Assembly: GCF_001262495.1 (NCBI RefSeq)
Contig: NZ_LGYE01000002.1
Coordinates: forward strand, 176,368 to 240,367
Direction of reading: 5' to 3'
DNA: 64,000 nt
DNA from: Microbacterium sp. GCS4
GTDB lineage: Bacteria > Actinomycetota > Actinomycetes > Actinomycetales > Microbacteriaceae
Position numbers and translations under genes: made by a program. Positions 31,979-40,735 of the stretch are shown here, in pieces (the first letter of the stretch is position 1; every line of letters begins with the position of its first letter). A model generated the notes under the pieces. That model worked only from the letters and a program-made list of their open reading frames with translations, did no database searches and was not told the origin of the DNA.

Positions 31979-32010
31979 GGTCGCCCCGCGAGCGCAGCGA
32001 GACGAAACGC
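31979..32010. repeat. Degenerate dispersed palindrome between mmsA and acyl-CoA dehydrogenase
   Basis: GGTCG...GCGAGACGAAACGC, with a damaged left arm. It ends at the ribosome site (AGGAGAG) of the next gene. Confidence 0.7.
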
Positions 32011-32021
32011 AGGAGAGAGAC

Positions 32022-33206
32022 ATGACTGACACGATCACCGTCACCACCACCGCCGAGGAGCGCGAGGCGATCATCGGCGCCGTGCGCGAGTTCGCCGAGA
32101 CCGAGCTCGCGCCCTTCGCCGCCGAGCGCGACGAGAAGCACCTGTTCCCGAGGGAGTCGCTCCAGCGCGGCGGCGAGCTGGGCCTGGGCGGCATCTACGT
32201 ACGCGAGGAGTTCGGCGGCACCGGCCTCAGCCGCAGCGACACCGTCGCGATCTTCGAGGAGCTCGCGAAGGGCGACCCGGCGGTCGCGGCGTACATCTCG
32301 ATCCACAACATGGTCGCGTGGATGATCGACACCTACGGCCACGACGCGCAACGCGCCGCCTGGCTGCCGCAGCTCACCGCGATGCAGGAGTTCGGCGGGT
32401 ACTGCCTGACCGAGCCGGGGGCCGGATCGGATGCCGCGAACATCGCCACGAGCGCGGTGCGCGACGGCGACGACTACGTGCTCACGGGCGTCAAGCAGTT
32501 CATCTCCGGCGCGGGCGAGGCCGCGGTGTACGTCGTCATGGCCCGGACCGGAGAGCCGGGAGCGCGCGGCATCAGCGCGTTCCTCGTGCCGGGCGACGCG
32601 GCAGGGCTCAGCTTCGGAGCGCCCGAGAAGAAGATGGGCTGGCACGCCCAGCCCACGCGCCAGGTCATCCTCGACGGGGTGCGGGTGCCGGCATCCGCTC
32701 GTCTCGGCGAGGAGGGGCGCGGCTTCGCGATCGCGATGTCGGCCCTGAACGGCGGACGTCTGAACATCGCCGCGTGTTCGCTGGGCGGCGCGCAATGGGC
32801 GCTCGACCGTGCCGTGCAGTACGTGCACGAGCGCGTCGCGTTCGGCGAGCCGCTGGCCGAGAAGCAGTCGATCCTCTTCCAGGTCGCCGACATGCGCACC
32901 GATCTGCAGGCCGCCCGGCTCATGGTCAGCGACGGCGCGAGGGCGGTCGATGAGCACGCGCCCGACGCCACCATTCGCTGCGCCATGGCCAAGCGCTTCG
33001 CGACCGACGCCGGCTTCGACGTCGCCAACCGCGCGCTGCAACTGCACGGCGGCTACGGCTACCTGCAGGACTACGGCATCGAGAGGGTCGTGCGCGACCT
33101 GCGCGTGCATCAGATCCTCGAGGGGACGAACGAGATCATGCGCCTGATCGTCGGCCGGGAGATGCTGCGGCCGTCGGGCTCGGCATCCATGCGGAGCGCG
33201 TCGTGA
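32022..33206 (+). CDS. Acyl-CoA dehydrogenase, probably isobutyryl-CoA type
   Basis: A 394-residue FAD enzyme. It carries both family signatures (YCLTEPGAGSDAANI at about 127-141, and QLHGGYGYLQDYGIERVVRDLR near 345) and the usual glutamate segment ILEGTNEIMR. Its position between mmsA and mmsB points to oxidation of isobutyryl-CoA to methacrylyl-CoA in valine breakdown. Electrons would go to an electron-transfer flavoprotein, plausibly the etfBA pair at 36.5 kb. The ATG at 32022 has AGGAGAG upstream. It overlaps mmsB by 4 bp. Confidence 0.92.
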   Translation: MTDTITVTTTAEEREAIIGAVREFAETELAPFAAERDEKHLFPRESLQRGGELGLGGIYVREEFGGTGLSRSDTVAIFEELAKGDPAVAAYISIHNMVAWMIDTYGHDAQRAAWLPQLTAMQEFGGYCLTEPGAGSDAANIATSAVRDGDDYVLTGVKQFISGAGEAAVYVVMARTGEPGARGISAFLVPGDAAGLSFGAPEKKMGWHAQPTRQVILDGVRVPASARLGEEGRGFAIAMSALNGGRLNIAACSLGGAQWALDRAVQYVHERVAFGEPLAEKQSILFQVADMRTDLQAARLMVSDGARAVDEHAPDATIRCAMAKRFATDAGFDVANRALQLHGGYGYLQDYGIERVVRDLRVHQILEGTNEIMRLIVGREMLRPSGSASMRSAS

Positions 33207-34111
33207 CCGCCCGGTCGGCCCAGGTGGTCGCGTTCCTCGGACTCGGTCACATGGGCCTGCCGATGGCGCGGAACCTCGTCGCCGCGGGACACGAGGTGCA
33301 CGGCTTCGACCTCGTGCCGGCCGCGATCGACGCAGCGCGTGCCGCCGGCATCCCGGTCGCCGAGAGCGGAGCGGATGCCGTGGCCGACGCCGACGTCGTC
33401 ATCACGATGTTCCCCGCGGGGAGGCACGTGATCGAGGCGTACCGCACCGAGCTCCTCGCCGCCGCGCGGCCCGGCACGCTCTTCATCGAATCGTCGACGA
33501 TCGCGGTCGACGAGGCCAGGGCCGCGCACGCGCTCGCGCTCGCGGCCGGGCACCGCAACATCGACGCACCGGTCTCCGGCGGTGTGGTGGGCGCCGAGAA
33601 CGGCACGCTCGCGTTCATGGTCGGCGGCTCCGACGAGGACTACGCCGCCGCGCTGCCGCTGCTCGAGGTCATGGGAAAACGCATCGTGCACTGCGGTGGG
33701 CCGGGGCTCGGGCAGGCCGCGAAGGTGTGCAACAACATGGTGCTCGCGGTATCGCAGATCGCCGTCGCCGAGGCCTTCGTGCTCGGAGAGCGTCTGGGAC
33801 TCGAGCACCAGGCGCTGTTCGACGTCGTGTCGCAGGCATCCGGTCAGTGCTGGTCCATCACCACCAACTGCCCCGTGCCGGGACCCGTGCCCACGAGTCC
33901 CGCGAACCGCGACTACCAGCCGGGCTTCGCGGGCGCGCTCATGGCGAAGGACCTCGGCCTGGCGCTGCAGGCGATCGAGCAGACCTCGACGGATGCGCGG
34001 ATGGGGCGGCTCGCGCAGGAGCTCTACGCTGCCTTCGCCGCGGGTGAGGGCGCGGGTCGCGACTTCTCCGGCATCATCACCGATATCCGCGACGGAGCTC
34101 CCGGTCGTTGA
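33203..34111 (+). CDS. mmsB: 3-hydroxyisobutyrate dehydrogenase
   Basis: A 302-residue beta-hydroxyacid dehydrogenase. NAD binding is at [15 protein letters not shown] (about 11-25), the substrate motif [16 protein letters not shown] (around 121) includes the family's SGG, and the catalytic lysine is in GQAAKVCNN. It oxidises 3-hydroxyisobutyrate to methylmalonate semialdehyde, the MmsA substrate. The GTG start overlaps the upstream stop (GTGA). The last residues Gly-Arg and the stop come from a dispersed palindrome. Confidence 0.94.
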   Translation: MTARSAQVVAFLGLGHMGLPMARNLVAAGHEVHGFDLVPAAIDAARAAGIPVAESGADAVADADVVITMFPAGRHVIEAYRTELLAAARPGTLFIESSTIAVDEARAAHALALAAGHRNIDAPVSGGVVGAENGTLAFMVGGSDEDYAAALPLLEVMGKRIVHCGGPGLGQAAKVCNNMVLAVSQIAVAEAFVLGERLGLEHQALFDVVSQASGQCWSITTNCPVPGPVPTSPANRDYQPGFAGALMAKDLGLALQAIEQTSTDARMGRLAQELYAAFAAGEGAGRDFSGIITDIRDGAPGR

Positions 34112-34134
34112 GCGAGCGAAGCGAGACGAAACGC
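34103..34134. repeat. Dispersed palindrome supplying the mmsB stop codon
   Basis: A full-length forward copy. Its GGTCGTTGA is read as Gly-Arg-stop by mmsB. Confidence 0.9.
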
Positions 34135-34182
34135 ACAGACCCCGCGACATACTGGAACCGACAGCCGACGGAGAGGGCCTTC

Positions 34183-34959
34183 ATGACCGAGTACGAGACG
34201 ATCCTGGTCGAGCAGCGCGGACGCGTCGGATGGATCACCCTGAACCGCCCGCAGGCGCTGAACGCGCTGAACTCCCGCCTCGCGGAGGAGATCACCGCCG
34301 CGGCGCAGGCCTTCGACGCGGATGACGGCGTCGGCGCGATCGTCGTCACCGGGTCCGAGAAGGCTTTCGCTGCGGGCGCCGACATCAAGGAGATGGAGGG
34401 CATGTCCGCGGCCGAGATGCTCGACACCGACCACTTCGGCATCTGGCACGAGTTCGCCGCGGTGCGCACCCCCATGATCGCCGCTGTCTCGGGCTTCGCG
34501 CTCGGCGGTGGCTGCGAACTGGCGATGATGTGCGACATCATCCTCGCCGCCGACACCGCGAAGTTCGGTCAGCCCGAGACCAACCTCGGCGTCATCCCGG
34601 GCATGGGCGGCACGCAGCGGCTCATCCGGGCGGTCGGCTACTACAAGGCGGCGGAGCTCGTGCTCTCCGGGCGACTCATGGACGCGGCGGAGGCGGAGCG
34701 CTCGGGTCTCGTCTCGCGCGTCGTCCACGCATCCGACCTGATCGCCGAGGCCACGACGCTCGCCGACACGATCGCCTCGAAGTCTCTGCCCTCGCTGTTC
34801 GCGGCGAAAGCGGCCCTGGATGCGGCGATGGAGACCGGTCTCGCCGACGGCCTGGCCCACGAGAAGCAGGCGTTCGCCGCCCTGTTCGACACCGCCGACC
34901 AGAAGGAGGGCATGGCCGCCTTCCGGGAGAAACGTGCACCCGACTTCCAGAACCGCTGA
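34183..34959 (+). CDS. Enoyl-CoA hydratase
   Basis: A 258-residue crotonase-fold hydratase. The oxyanion-hole segments [11 protein letters not shown] (about 64-74) and [15 protein letters not shown] are present, and the catalytic glutamates fall in the latter and in [15 protein letters not shown]. In this operon it would hydrate methacrylyl-CoA to 3-hydroxyisobutyryl-CoA, although the sequence resembles short-chain enoyl-CoA hydratases generally. GAGAGGG precedes the ATG. No 3-hydroxyisobutyryl-CoA hydrolase is visible nearby. The expected valine pathway is therefore complete apart from that step and the early ones. Confidence 0.92.
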   Translation: MTEYETILVEQRGRVGWITLNRPQALNALNSRLAEEITAAAQAFDADDGVGAIVVTGSEKAFAAGADIKEMEGMSAAEMLDTDHFGIWHEFAAVRTPMIAAVSGFALGGGCELAMMCDIILAADTAKFGQPETNLGVIPGMGGTQRLIRAVGYYKAAELVLSGRLMDAAEAERSGLVSRVVHASDLIAEATTLADTIASKSLPSLFAAKAALDAAMETGLADGLAHEKQAFAALFDTADQKEGMAAFREKRAPDFQNR

Positions 34960-34978
34960 GGCACTGTCGTCGGACGCG

Positions 34979-35422
34979 TCAGCCCCGCAGCGACTCCACG
35001 ATCTTGGCGATGCGCCGCTCGCGCGTCTCCTCCTGCTTGGCCTCGGCGACGGTGCGGGCGTGCTCCTTGCGCACCGAGTACGAGAGGGCGTCGAAGGCCG
35101 AGCGCAGCGCCGGGTCGGCGTCGAGCGCCGCCGCGAGTGCGGGCGGGACCTCGACCGTGCGCTCGGCGCCGTCGACCCGGATGACCGCGTCGACCTCCTG
35201 GTCGATCTCGACGCCGAGGTCTGCACGCACGGCCTTGCTGAAGCCGATCATGTTCTGCCCGCCCATTCGCGCCAGGCGCAGGCGGGCGGTGCGGCCGCCG
35301 ATCGTCACGGCGACGGGGAAAGCCTTGCCCGCGCCGAACGAGGCGACCTGCTCGTCCGACAGGATGATCGCCGCGGCGGGGCCGCGGCCCTCGAGGACGG
35401 TGTGCAGACGCAGTTCGCTCAT
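34979..35422 (-). CDS. DUF1905 plus YdeI/OmpD-associated domain protein
   Basis: A 147-residue protein. The N-terminal half (RLHTVLEGRGPAAAIILSDEQVASFGAGK onward) is DUF1905-like, and the C-terminal half (VEVPPALAAALDADPALRSAFDALSYSVRKEH...) is the YdeI/OmpD-associated helical segment with the typical AKQEETRERRIAKIVE. Such proteins are common in actinobacteria, and their biochemical role is unknown. It overlaps the SRPBCC gene by 4 bp and is last in a three-gene operon headed by a MarR regulator. Confidence 0.82.
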   Translation of the reverse strand: MSELRLHTVLEGRGPAAAIILSDEQVASFGAGKAFPVAVTIGGRTARLRLARMGGQNMIGFSKAVRADLGVEIDQEVDAVIRVDGAERTVEVPPALAAALDADPALRSAFDALSYSVRKEHARTVAEAKQEETRERRIAKIVESLRG

Positions 35423-35889
35423 GGCGACAGAGTACGCCCACGCCCCTCGATCTCGGCGGTGATCGTGTCGTTGCGCTCCTCGATGAGCCGCTGCAGATAC
35501 GTGCGCATCACGAGGCGGTCGACGAGCCGTCCGAGCGGACCGAACGGCGACCGGAACGTGATCGTGTCGCGCATGAGCGTTCCCCGCGGATGCTCCTCGA
35601 ACTCGTGCACGTGCAGGAACGCCCCGAACGGGCCGGCGATCTGCCGATCGCGGAAACCCCGCGGCGGGTCGATGTCGAACACGAGCGAGCGCAGCCGGAA
35701 CGGGATGCCGAAGTGGCGCGCGCGCCAGGTGACGGTCGAGCCCTCGCTGAACACCCCGCCGGCCGGTGCTTCGACCATGGTCTCGCCGTGTCGTGCCATC
35801 GACCGCACGTGCAGCCCGGGGTCGAGCGCCGCGGCGAAGACCTCGGCCGGGGGAGCGGCGATCACCCGCTCGAGCACGAAGCGCGCCAT
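35419..35889 (-). CDS. SRPBCC (START/Bet v 1-like) family protein
   Basis: A 156-residue helix-grip protein, with FVLERVIAAPPAEVFAAALDPGLH at the N-terminus and a long C-terminal helix (LVDRLVMRTYLQRLIEERNDTI). The family binds hydrophobic ligands or acts as a cyclase or coenzyme-Q-binding protein; no catalytic residues can be named. It starts 1 bp after the MarR stop and overlaps the DUF1905 gene by 4 bp. Confidence 0.83.
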   Translation of the reverse strand: MARFVLERVIAAPPAEVFAAALDPGLHVRSMARHGETMVEAPAGGVFSEGSTVTWRARHFGIPFRLRSLVFDIDPPRGFRDRQIAGPFGAFLHVHEFEEHPRGTLMRDTITFRSPFGPLGRLVDRLVMRTYLQRLIEERNDTITAEIEGRGRTLSP

Positions 35890-35890
35890 G

Positions 35891-36445
35891 TCAGAGGGCG
35901 TCGGGCTGTGGGCGGGGGTCGGCGAAGTCGCCGGCCGCCTTGCGCATGCGCGCGACGATCGCGACGAGCTCGGTGGCGTCCTCGCGGCTGATGCCCGGGT
36001 CGACGAACACCTCGGAGTTCAGCGCGGTCGTCGCACGCTCGACCAGGATGCGACCCGAGTCGGTGAGCGCGAGGAGAGCTGCGCGACCGTCGTGCGGGTG
36101 CGGTTCGCGCACGATGAGCCCGTCGCGCACCAGGCGCTCGGCCGTGCTCGTGACGGTCGTCGCGTGCACCTGCAGTCGGGCGACCACGCTCGACAGCGGG
36201 AGGCGTCCGGAGCGGCTGAACGCCAGCAGACGCAGCATCTCGTAGCGGGCGAAGCTCAGCGCGAAGGGCTTGAGCGCGGCATCCACTCGGGCGAGGAGCA
36301 GCTGCTGCGCGCGCATCACGGAGGTGACGACGGTCATGCCGTCGGCGGCATCCGTCCATCCGTGCGCGAGCCATTGCCGCTTCGCTTCGGCGAGCGGATC
36401 GACGGGGAGCGGACGGGATCGGACCACGGTTCTACGGTAGGGCAT
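35891..36445 (-). CDS. MarR-family transcriptional regulator
   Basis: A 184-residue winged-helix regulator. The helix-turn-helix and wing are at LPLSSVVARLQVHATTVTSTAERLVRDGLI and REPHPHDGRAALLALT (about 80-130), with dimerisation helices at both ends. The N-terminus before residue 15 is basic and may be mis-extended; a downstream GTG is possible. It heads the SRPBCC/DUF1905 operon and is divergent from etfB. No clear operator palindrome is visible in the 92-bp gap. Confidence 0.87.
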   Translation of the reverse strand: MPYRRTVVRSRPLPVDPLAEAKRQWLAHGWTDAADGMTVVTSVMRAQQLLLARVDAALKPFALSFARYEMLRLLAFSRSGRLPLSSVVARLQVHATTVTSTAERLVRDGLIVREPHPHDGRAALLALTDSGRILVERATTALNSEVFVDPGISREDATELVAIVARMRKAAGDFADPRPQPDAL

Positions 36446-36537
36446 GGCGGGACGCGCGGCGCGTTGGTCCTCGGTCGCTCGTCGGATGGTACTCAGTTTC
36501 AGCGCGCTAGAATCGAGGCAGTCGTGAGGAGCAATCG

Positions 36538-37314
36538 ATGAAGATCTTCGTCCTGGTCAAAGAGGTGCCAGACACCTACGGCGACCGCGTCCTGAACCTC
36601 GAGACCGGGCTCGCCGAGCGCGGCGCCGGAGACGTGGTGCTCGATGAGATCACCGAGCGGGCTCTCGAGGTCGCGCTGAGCCACGCCGACAAGAACGAGG
36701 GCACCGAGGTGGTCGCTCTCGCGATGGCCCCCGAGGGTTCGACCGCGTCGGTACGCCGCGCTCTCGCGATCGGCGCAGGATCCGCCGTACACATCGCCGA
36801 CGAGGAGCTCGTCGGCGCCGACCTGGGCCTCACCGCCGACGTGCTCGCGGCCGCGATCCGCCGCGGCGAGCCCGACCTCGTCATCACCGGCAACCTCTCG
36901 ACCGACGGCTCGGGCGGCGTGATCCCCGCGATGCTCGCCGAGCACCTCGGCTGGGCGCAGGCGACCGCGCTCACCTCCGTCGAGATCACGCCGGAGGGAG
37001 TCACCGGCACGCGCGCAGCGGATGCCGGTGCGCAGTCTGTCTCGGCCCCGCTGCCCGCCGTGATCTCGATCACCGAAGCGCTGCCCGATGCCCGGTTCCC
37101 GAACTTCAAGGGCATCATGGCCGCGAAGAAGAAGCCCCTCGAAGTGCTGTCTCTCGCCGACCTCGGTGTCTCCGCCGATCCGGCGGCAGCGCCGCGCACC
37201 ATCATGACCGCGGTGTCGGAGAAGCCTCCGCGCGCGGCGGGCGTCAAGATCGTCGACGAGGGCGACGCCGCCGAGAAGCTCGTCGAGTACCTCGCGCAGA
37301 ACAGGCTGGTGTGA
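36538..37314 (+). CDS. etfB: Electron transfer flavoprotein, beta subunit
   Basis: A 258-residue ETF beta subunit ([16 protein letters not shown] start, AMP-binding [26 protein letters not shown] and the recognition-loop-like [15 protein letters not shown]). It forms a heterodimer with EtfA, holds AMP, and docks acyl-CoA dehydrogenases. GAGGAG precedes the ATG and TAGAAT (36508-36513) is a likely -10 box. Its stop overlaps the etfA start by 4 bp. Likely electron donors in this window include the acyl-CoA dehydrogenase at 32 kb. Confidence 0.94.
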   Translation: MKIFVLVKEVPDTYGDRVLNLETGLAERGAGDVVLDEITERALEVALSHADKNEGTEVVALAMAPEGSTASVRRALAIGAGSAVHIADEELVGADLGLTADVLAAAIRRGEPDLVITGNLSTDGSGGVIPAMLAEHLGWAQATALTSVEITPEGVTGTRAADAGAQSVSAPLPAVISITEALPDARFPNFKGIMAAKKKPLEVLSLADLGVSADPAAAPRTIMTAVSEKPPRAAGVKIVDEGDAAEKLVEYLAQNRLV

Positions 37315-38288
37315 CCATGGGCTACCCCGAGAACCCGATCCTCGTGCTCGTCGACGTGATGCCCTCGGGTGACGTCGCCTCGAGCACCGCCGCGCTGATC
37401 GGCGCCGCATCGACCATCGGATCTCCCGTCGCGCTCGTCGTGGGCGGGGCGGAGGGCGCCGCGGCGCAGGCGGCCGCTGCCGGAGCATCCGTCGTGCTCA
37501 CTGCCGATGCGGATGCCGCCACGCTCACGACCCCGGTCGTCGACGCGCTGCAGTCGGCCTTCGCGCAGGTGCAGCCCGATGCCGTGCTCGTCTCGAACTC
37601 CATCGCGGGCCGTGATGCCGCCGGACGGTTCGCCGTGCGCGCGAAGCTCGCACTCTCCGTCGACGCGGTCGGCATCTCACGCGACGACGAGGGCATCGTA
37701 GCTCACCACTCCGTGTACGGCGGGGCGTACCTCGTCGACTCGGCGCCCACGTTCGCTGCGCCCGTCATCACGGTGCGTCAGGGCGCGGTCGAGGCGCGGG
37801 CCGAAGCCGTGGAGTCGCCGACCGTCGAAGCGCTCGCGGTCACGGCATCCGAGGTCCCCGCTGCGACCGTCGGCGCGATCGAGGCCGTCGAGCAGGCGTC
37901 GTCGAGGCCCGAGCTGCGCGGTGCGACGCGCGTCGTCTCGGGCGGACGCGGTCTCGCCTCGAAGGAGAAGTTCGTGCTCGTCGAGGAGCTCGCCGACGCG
38001 CTCGGCGCCGCCGTCGGAGCATCCCGGGCCGCGGTAGATGCGGGCTACATCCCGCAGTCGCACCAGGTCGGGCAGACAGGGGTCTCGGTGTCGCCGCAGC
38101 TGTATGTCGCTCTCGGCATATCCGGCGCGATCCAGCACCGCGCGGGCATGCAGACCTCCAAGACGATCGTCGCGATCAACAAGGATGCCGAGGCGCCGAT
38201 CTTCGACGTCGCGGACTTCGGCATCGTCGGCGACGTATTCACCGTCGTGCCGCAGCTCATCGCGGCTCTCGAGGCGCGGAAGAAGTAG
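37311..38288 (+). CDS. etfA: Electron transfer flavoprotein, alpha subunit
   Basis: A 325-residue subunit with the FAD-binding C-terminal domain: [16 protein letters not shown] (around 208-223), [28 protein letters not shown] and [21 protein letters not shown]. The GTG at 37311 overlaps the etfB stop (GTGA); an ATG at 37317 is equally possible. It is followed after only 2 bp by the cytochrome-b-type membrane gene, so the three form one operon. No ETF:ubiquinone oxidoreductase gene is visible. Confidence 0.94.
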   Translation: MTMGYPENPILVLVDVMPSGDVASSTAALIGAASTIGSPVALVVGGAEGAAAQAAAAGASVVLTADADAATLTTPVVDALQSAFAQVQPDAVLVSNSIAGRDAAGRFAVRAKLALSVDAVGISRDDEGIVAHHSVYGGAYLVDSAPTFAAPVITVRQGAVEARAEAVESPTVEALAVTASEVPAATVGAIEAVEQASSRPELRGATRVVSGGRGLASKEKFVLVEELADALGAAVGASRAAVDAGYIPQSHQVGQTGVSVSPQLYVALGISGAIQHRAGMQTSKTIVAINKDAEAPIFDVADFGIVGDVFTVVPQLIAALEARKK

Positions 38289-38290
38289 CC

Positions 38291-39967
38291 ATGGCAGAGC
38301 GGATGCTGCGCCGCGGCCTCCCGCGCACGCCCGGTGGTGAGCCGTGGCCTCCCGGCGGTGTGGTCGTGGTGGTTCCGGGCACCCCGGAGGCCGAGCCTCC
38401 GGTCGTCGAGCCCCTGGTCGCTGAGCCCCTGGTCGCTGAGCCCCTGTTCGTTGAGTCTCCGGCCGCGGCCTCTCCGGTCGTCGACTCTCCGATCGTCGAG
38501 CCCTCGGTCGTCGAGTCTCCGGTCGCTGAGTCCTCGGTCGTTGAGCGAGCGGAGCGAGACGAAACGCGCCCAACCGCCGGCACGACATTCCGCCGCGGAC
38601 TCCCGCGCACGCCGGGCGGCGAGCCCTGGCCGCCTGCAGGCTCGCAGGCTGCGGCGCCGAGCGGAGCGGAACGCGTTTCGTCTCGGTCGACTCCGTCGTC
38701 CTCGCTCAACGACCGGGGAGCTGAGCCTTCTTCGCCGGACGTTCGGGTGGCGGCGCCGTCTTCGACCGACGTTCCGGCGGCTGCCGCTTCCGTGGTGGCC
38801 TCGCCGACGGCATCCGTCCGCCGAGGCCTGCCCCGGACCCCCGGCGCCGAGGCCTGGCCGCCCGCGGGCACAACCCCCGCGCCATCCGCATCGGCCCCCG
38901 CGACGGGTGCCGCAGCCGCCTCGACCGCGTTCGCCACGCCCACCGCCACGGCTACGCCCACCGCTACGTCCGCGGTCGTGTCCCGCGACGTCTCGACGCC
39001 GCTGCGATGGAACCGCACCGTGTGGAACGGCCGTGCGCCTCGTCACGTGGCCGCGGCCCCGGCATCCGCTCGTCGACGCCCGACGTGGACGCAGGGCATC
39101 GCCGTGCTGCTGGGCGCCGCGGCGCTCGGCATCCTCGCCGGAGCCGCGATCGCCTTCGTGCGGACGCTGCTGAGCCTGCCGTTCATGCAGGATTTCCTCA
39201 TGGCGTTCCCCGGCGAGTACGAGCCCGCCGTGCACGTCGAGCCGGGATTCGCGCCCTGGATCGGCTGGCAGCACTTCTTCAACGTCTTCCTGATGGTGCT
39301 GATCATCCGCTCGGGGCTGACGATCCGCACCGAGAAGCGTCCGACAGCGTTCTGGACACCGCGCAACAACCCGAAGGGCAAGGTCAGCCTGACGATCTGG
39401 TTCCACCAGGCACTCGACGTACTGTGGCTCGTGAACGGCGTGATCTTCGTGGTGCTGCTGTTCGCGACGGGGCACTGGGCGCGCATCGTGCCGACCAGCT
39501 GGGAGGTCTTCCCGAACGCGCTGTCGGCGGCGCTGCAGTACGTGTCGTTCGACTGGCCGCACGAGAACGGGTGGAACAACTACAACAGCCTGCAGCAGCT
39601 CGCGTACTTCGCGACGGTGTTCCTCGCGGCGCCGCTGGCCGCGATCACCGGCTTCCGCATGTCGGGGATGTGGCCCAAGAAGGCCGAACGACTCTCGAAG
39701 GCCTACCCGATCGAGTGGGCGCGGGCACTGCACTTCCCGGTCATGCTCTACTTCGTGGCGTTCATCATCGCGCACGTCGCACTCGTGATGCTGACCGGGT
39801 TCCTGCGCAACCTCAACCACATGTACGCCTCGCAGGATGCCGTCACCTGGACCGGGTTCTGGGTGTTCGTGGCCTCGCTCGTGGTGATCGCGGTCGGCTG
39901 GGTGGCCGCGCGACCGCTCGTGATCGCGCCGATCGCGAAGCTCTTCGGGAACGTGTCCGGGCGCTGA
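38291..39967 (+). CDS. Cytochrome b/b6-type membrane protein with a long repetitive N-terminus
   Basis: 558 residues. Residues 1-250 are disordered, Pro/Ala/Ser/Val-rich, with three copies of [15 protein letters not shown] (7-21, 101-115, 177-191) and a [14 protein letters not shown] stretch. The C-terminal half has about five membrane helices (about 268-290, 325-342, 370-392, 435-455, 480-500, 515-535) with histidines at 328, 372, 481 and 495, suitable as haem ligands and reminiscent of cytochrome b561/formate dehydrogenase gamma subunits. Starting 2 bp after etfA, it may be the membrane acceptor for ETF electrons. Two dispersed DNA palindromes lie in-frame within the N-terminal region. Function is inferred from context. 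Confidence 0.75.
   Translation: MAERMLRRGLPRTPGGEPWPPGGVVVVVPGTPEAEPPVVEPLVAEPLVAEPLFVESPAAASPVVDSPIVEPSVVESPVAESSVVERAERDETRPTAGTTFRRGLPRTPGGEPWPPAGSQAAAPSGAERVSSRSTPSSSLNDRGAEPSSPDVRVAAPSSTDVPAAAASVVASPTASVRRGLPRTPGAEAWPPAGTTPAPSASAPATGAAAASTAFATPTATATPTATSAVVSRDVSTPLRWNRTVWNGRAPRHVAAAPASARRRPTWTQGIAVLLGAAALGILAGAAIAFVRTLLSLPFMQDFLMAFPGEYEPAVHVEPGFAPWIGWQHFFNVFLMVLIIRSGLTIRTEKRPTAFWTPRNNPKGKVSLTIWFHQALDVLWLVNGVIFVVLLFATGHWARIVPTSWEVFPNALSAALQYVSFDWPHENGWNNYNSLQQLAYFATVFLAAPLAAITGFRMSGMWPKKAERLSKAYPIEWARALHFPVMLYFVAFIIAHVALVMLTGFLRNLNHMYASQDAVTWTGFWVFVASLVVIAVGWVAARPLVIAPIAKLFGNVSGR
38536..38567. repeat. Dispersed palindrome inside the cytochrome-b-type gene (forward)
   Basis: A full-length copy read in frame as part of the disordered N-terminus ([11 protein letters not shown]). 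Confidence 0.9.
38673..38714. repeat. Dispersed palindrome inside the cytochrome-b-type gene (reverse, with insert)
   Basis: GCGTTTCGTCTCG...CTCGCTCAACGACC with about 10 extra bases in the middle. Read in frame as [16 protein letters not shown]. Confidence 0.85.
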
Positions 39968-40012
39968 GTCGCGGCGCATCTTGCGCCGCCCACGTCGACG
40001 CCCCCGCCGGTT

Positions 40013-40075
40013 GCCGACGCCCCTGCTGAGAAGCGAATCTCAGAGGGGGCGTCGGCGCTCAGCAGGGGCGTCGGC
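40013..40075. repeat. Palindromic GCCGACGCCCC intergenic element at a convergent junction
   Basis: GCCGACGCCCCTGCTGAG (40013-40030) is the exact inverse complement of 40058-40075, and a third GGGGGCGTCGGCG lies between. It sits between the ends of the cytochrome-b-type and GNAT genes and could terminate both. Confidence 0.85.
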
Positions 40076-40098
40076 GCCGCAAGGGAACGGCGCGGGGC

Positions 40099-40605
40099 TC
40101 AGCGCGTGAAGCGGACCTCGGTCAGCGTCTCGCCGAGGAACGGCTCGGTGTGGCTGGCGCCGTCGAGCGTGAAGCCGTTACGCGTGTAGAACCGGTGCGC
40201 GCGGGGGTTGTCCTCGGCGACCCACAGGTACAGCGGCTCGTCCTTCTCGACGGCCGCGTCGAAGAGCTTCTGGCCGATGCCGGTGCCGTGCCACGCGTCG
40301 AGCAGGTAGATGAAGTACAGCTCGCGGAACGCGGGGGCGTCCTTGTCGCGGGCGGGCCCGGAGCCCACGAATCCGACGATCTCGCCGTCGACGAGGGCCG
40401 CGTTCATGGTGAACTCGGGCCCCTGAGCCGCCCAGTGCGTCCACAGTTCGGCCATGCGCCGGGGCGAGACCTTCTCGAGCGCGGCCTTGCTGATCAGGTG
40501 GTCGTAGGTCTCGTGCCAGCACTGCGCGTGCACGCGACCAAGGGCTTCCGCATCCACATCACGGACCGGACGGACGATGACTTCGGGGTGGGCTTCGGCG
40601 CTCAT
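40099..40605 (-). CDS. GNAT-family N-acetyltransferase
   Basis: A 168-residue single GNAT domain. The acetyl-CoA pyrophosphate loop is in LYFIYLLDAWHGTGIGQKLFDAAV (Q/RxxGxG/A-type), followed by LWVAEDNPRAHRFYTRNGF, the standard motif-B ending. The N-terminal part (VRPVRDVDAEALGRVHAQCWHETY) is typical. The acceptor is unknown. TAGAGT ends 6 bp before the ATG at 40605 and there is no ribosome site, so the mRNA is probably leaderless. Confidence 0.88.
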   Translation of the reverse strand: MSAEAHPEVIVRPVRDVDAEALGRVHAQCWHETYDHLISKAALEKVSPRRMAELWTHWAAQGPEFTMNAALVDGEIVGFVGSGPARDKDAPAFRELYFIYLLDAWHGTGIGQKLFDAAVEKDEPLYLWVAEDNPRAHRFYTRNGFTLDGASHTEPFLGETLTEVRFTR

Positions 40606-40735
40606 GCGGTGACTCTACGCGCGGCATCCGGGATCGTGAAATCGAGCAGGATGCCGAAATGCCGCTGTAACAACGTGTGGAGGAATCGCACAATGATGTT
40701 CGCGGATCGTGCACCGATGGCTACGATCGATCCTC

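Noticed and set aside
30393..33110. Very long open frame on the minus strand (about 900 codons) opposite mmsA and the acyl-CoA dehydrogenase
   Set aside because: Composition is Arg/Asp/His/Val-rich with no domain, and two well-recognised enzymes occupy the plus strand. It is an antisense shadow caused by high GC.
38045..39979. Long minus-strand frame opposite etfA and the cytochrome-b-type gene
   Set aside because: Low-complexity Arg/Gly-rich translation that follows the repeats on the other strand; no support.
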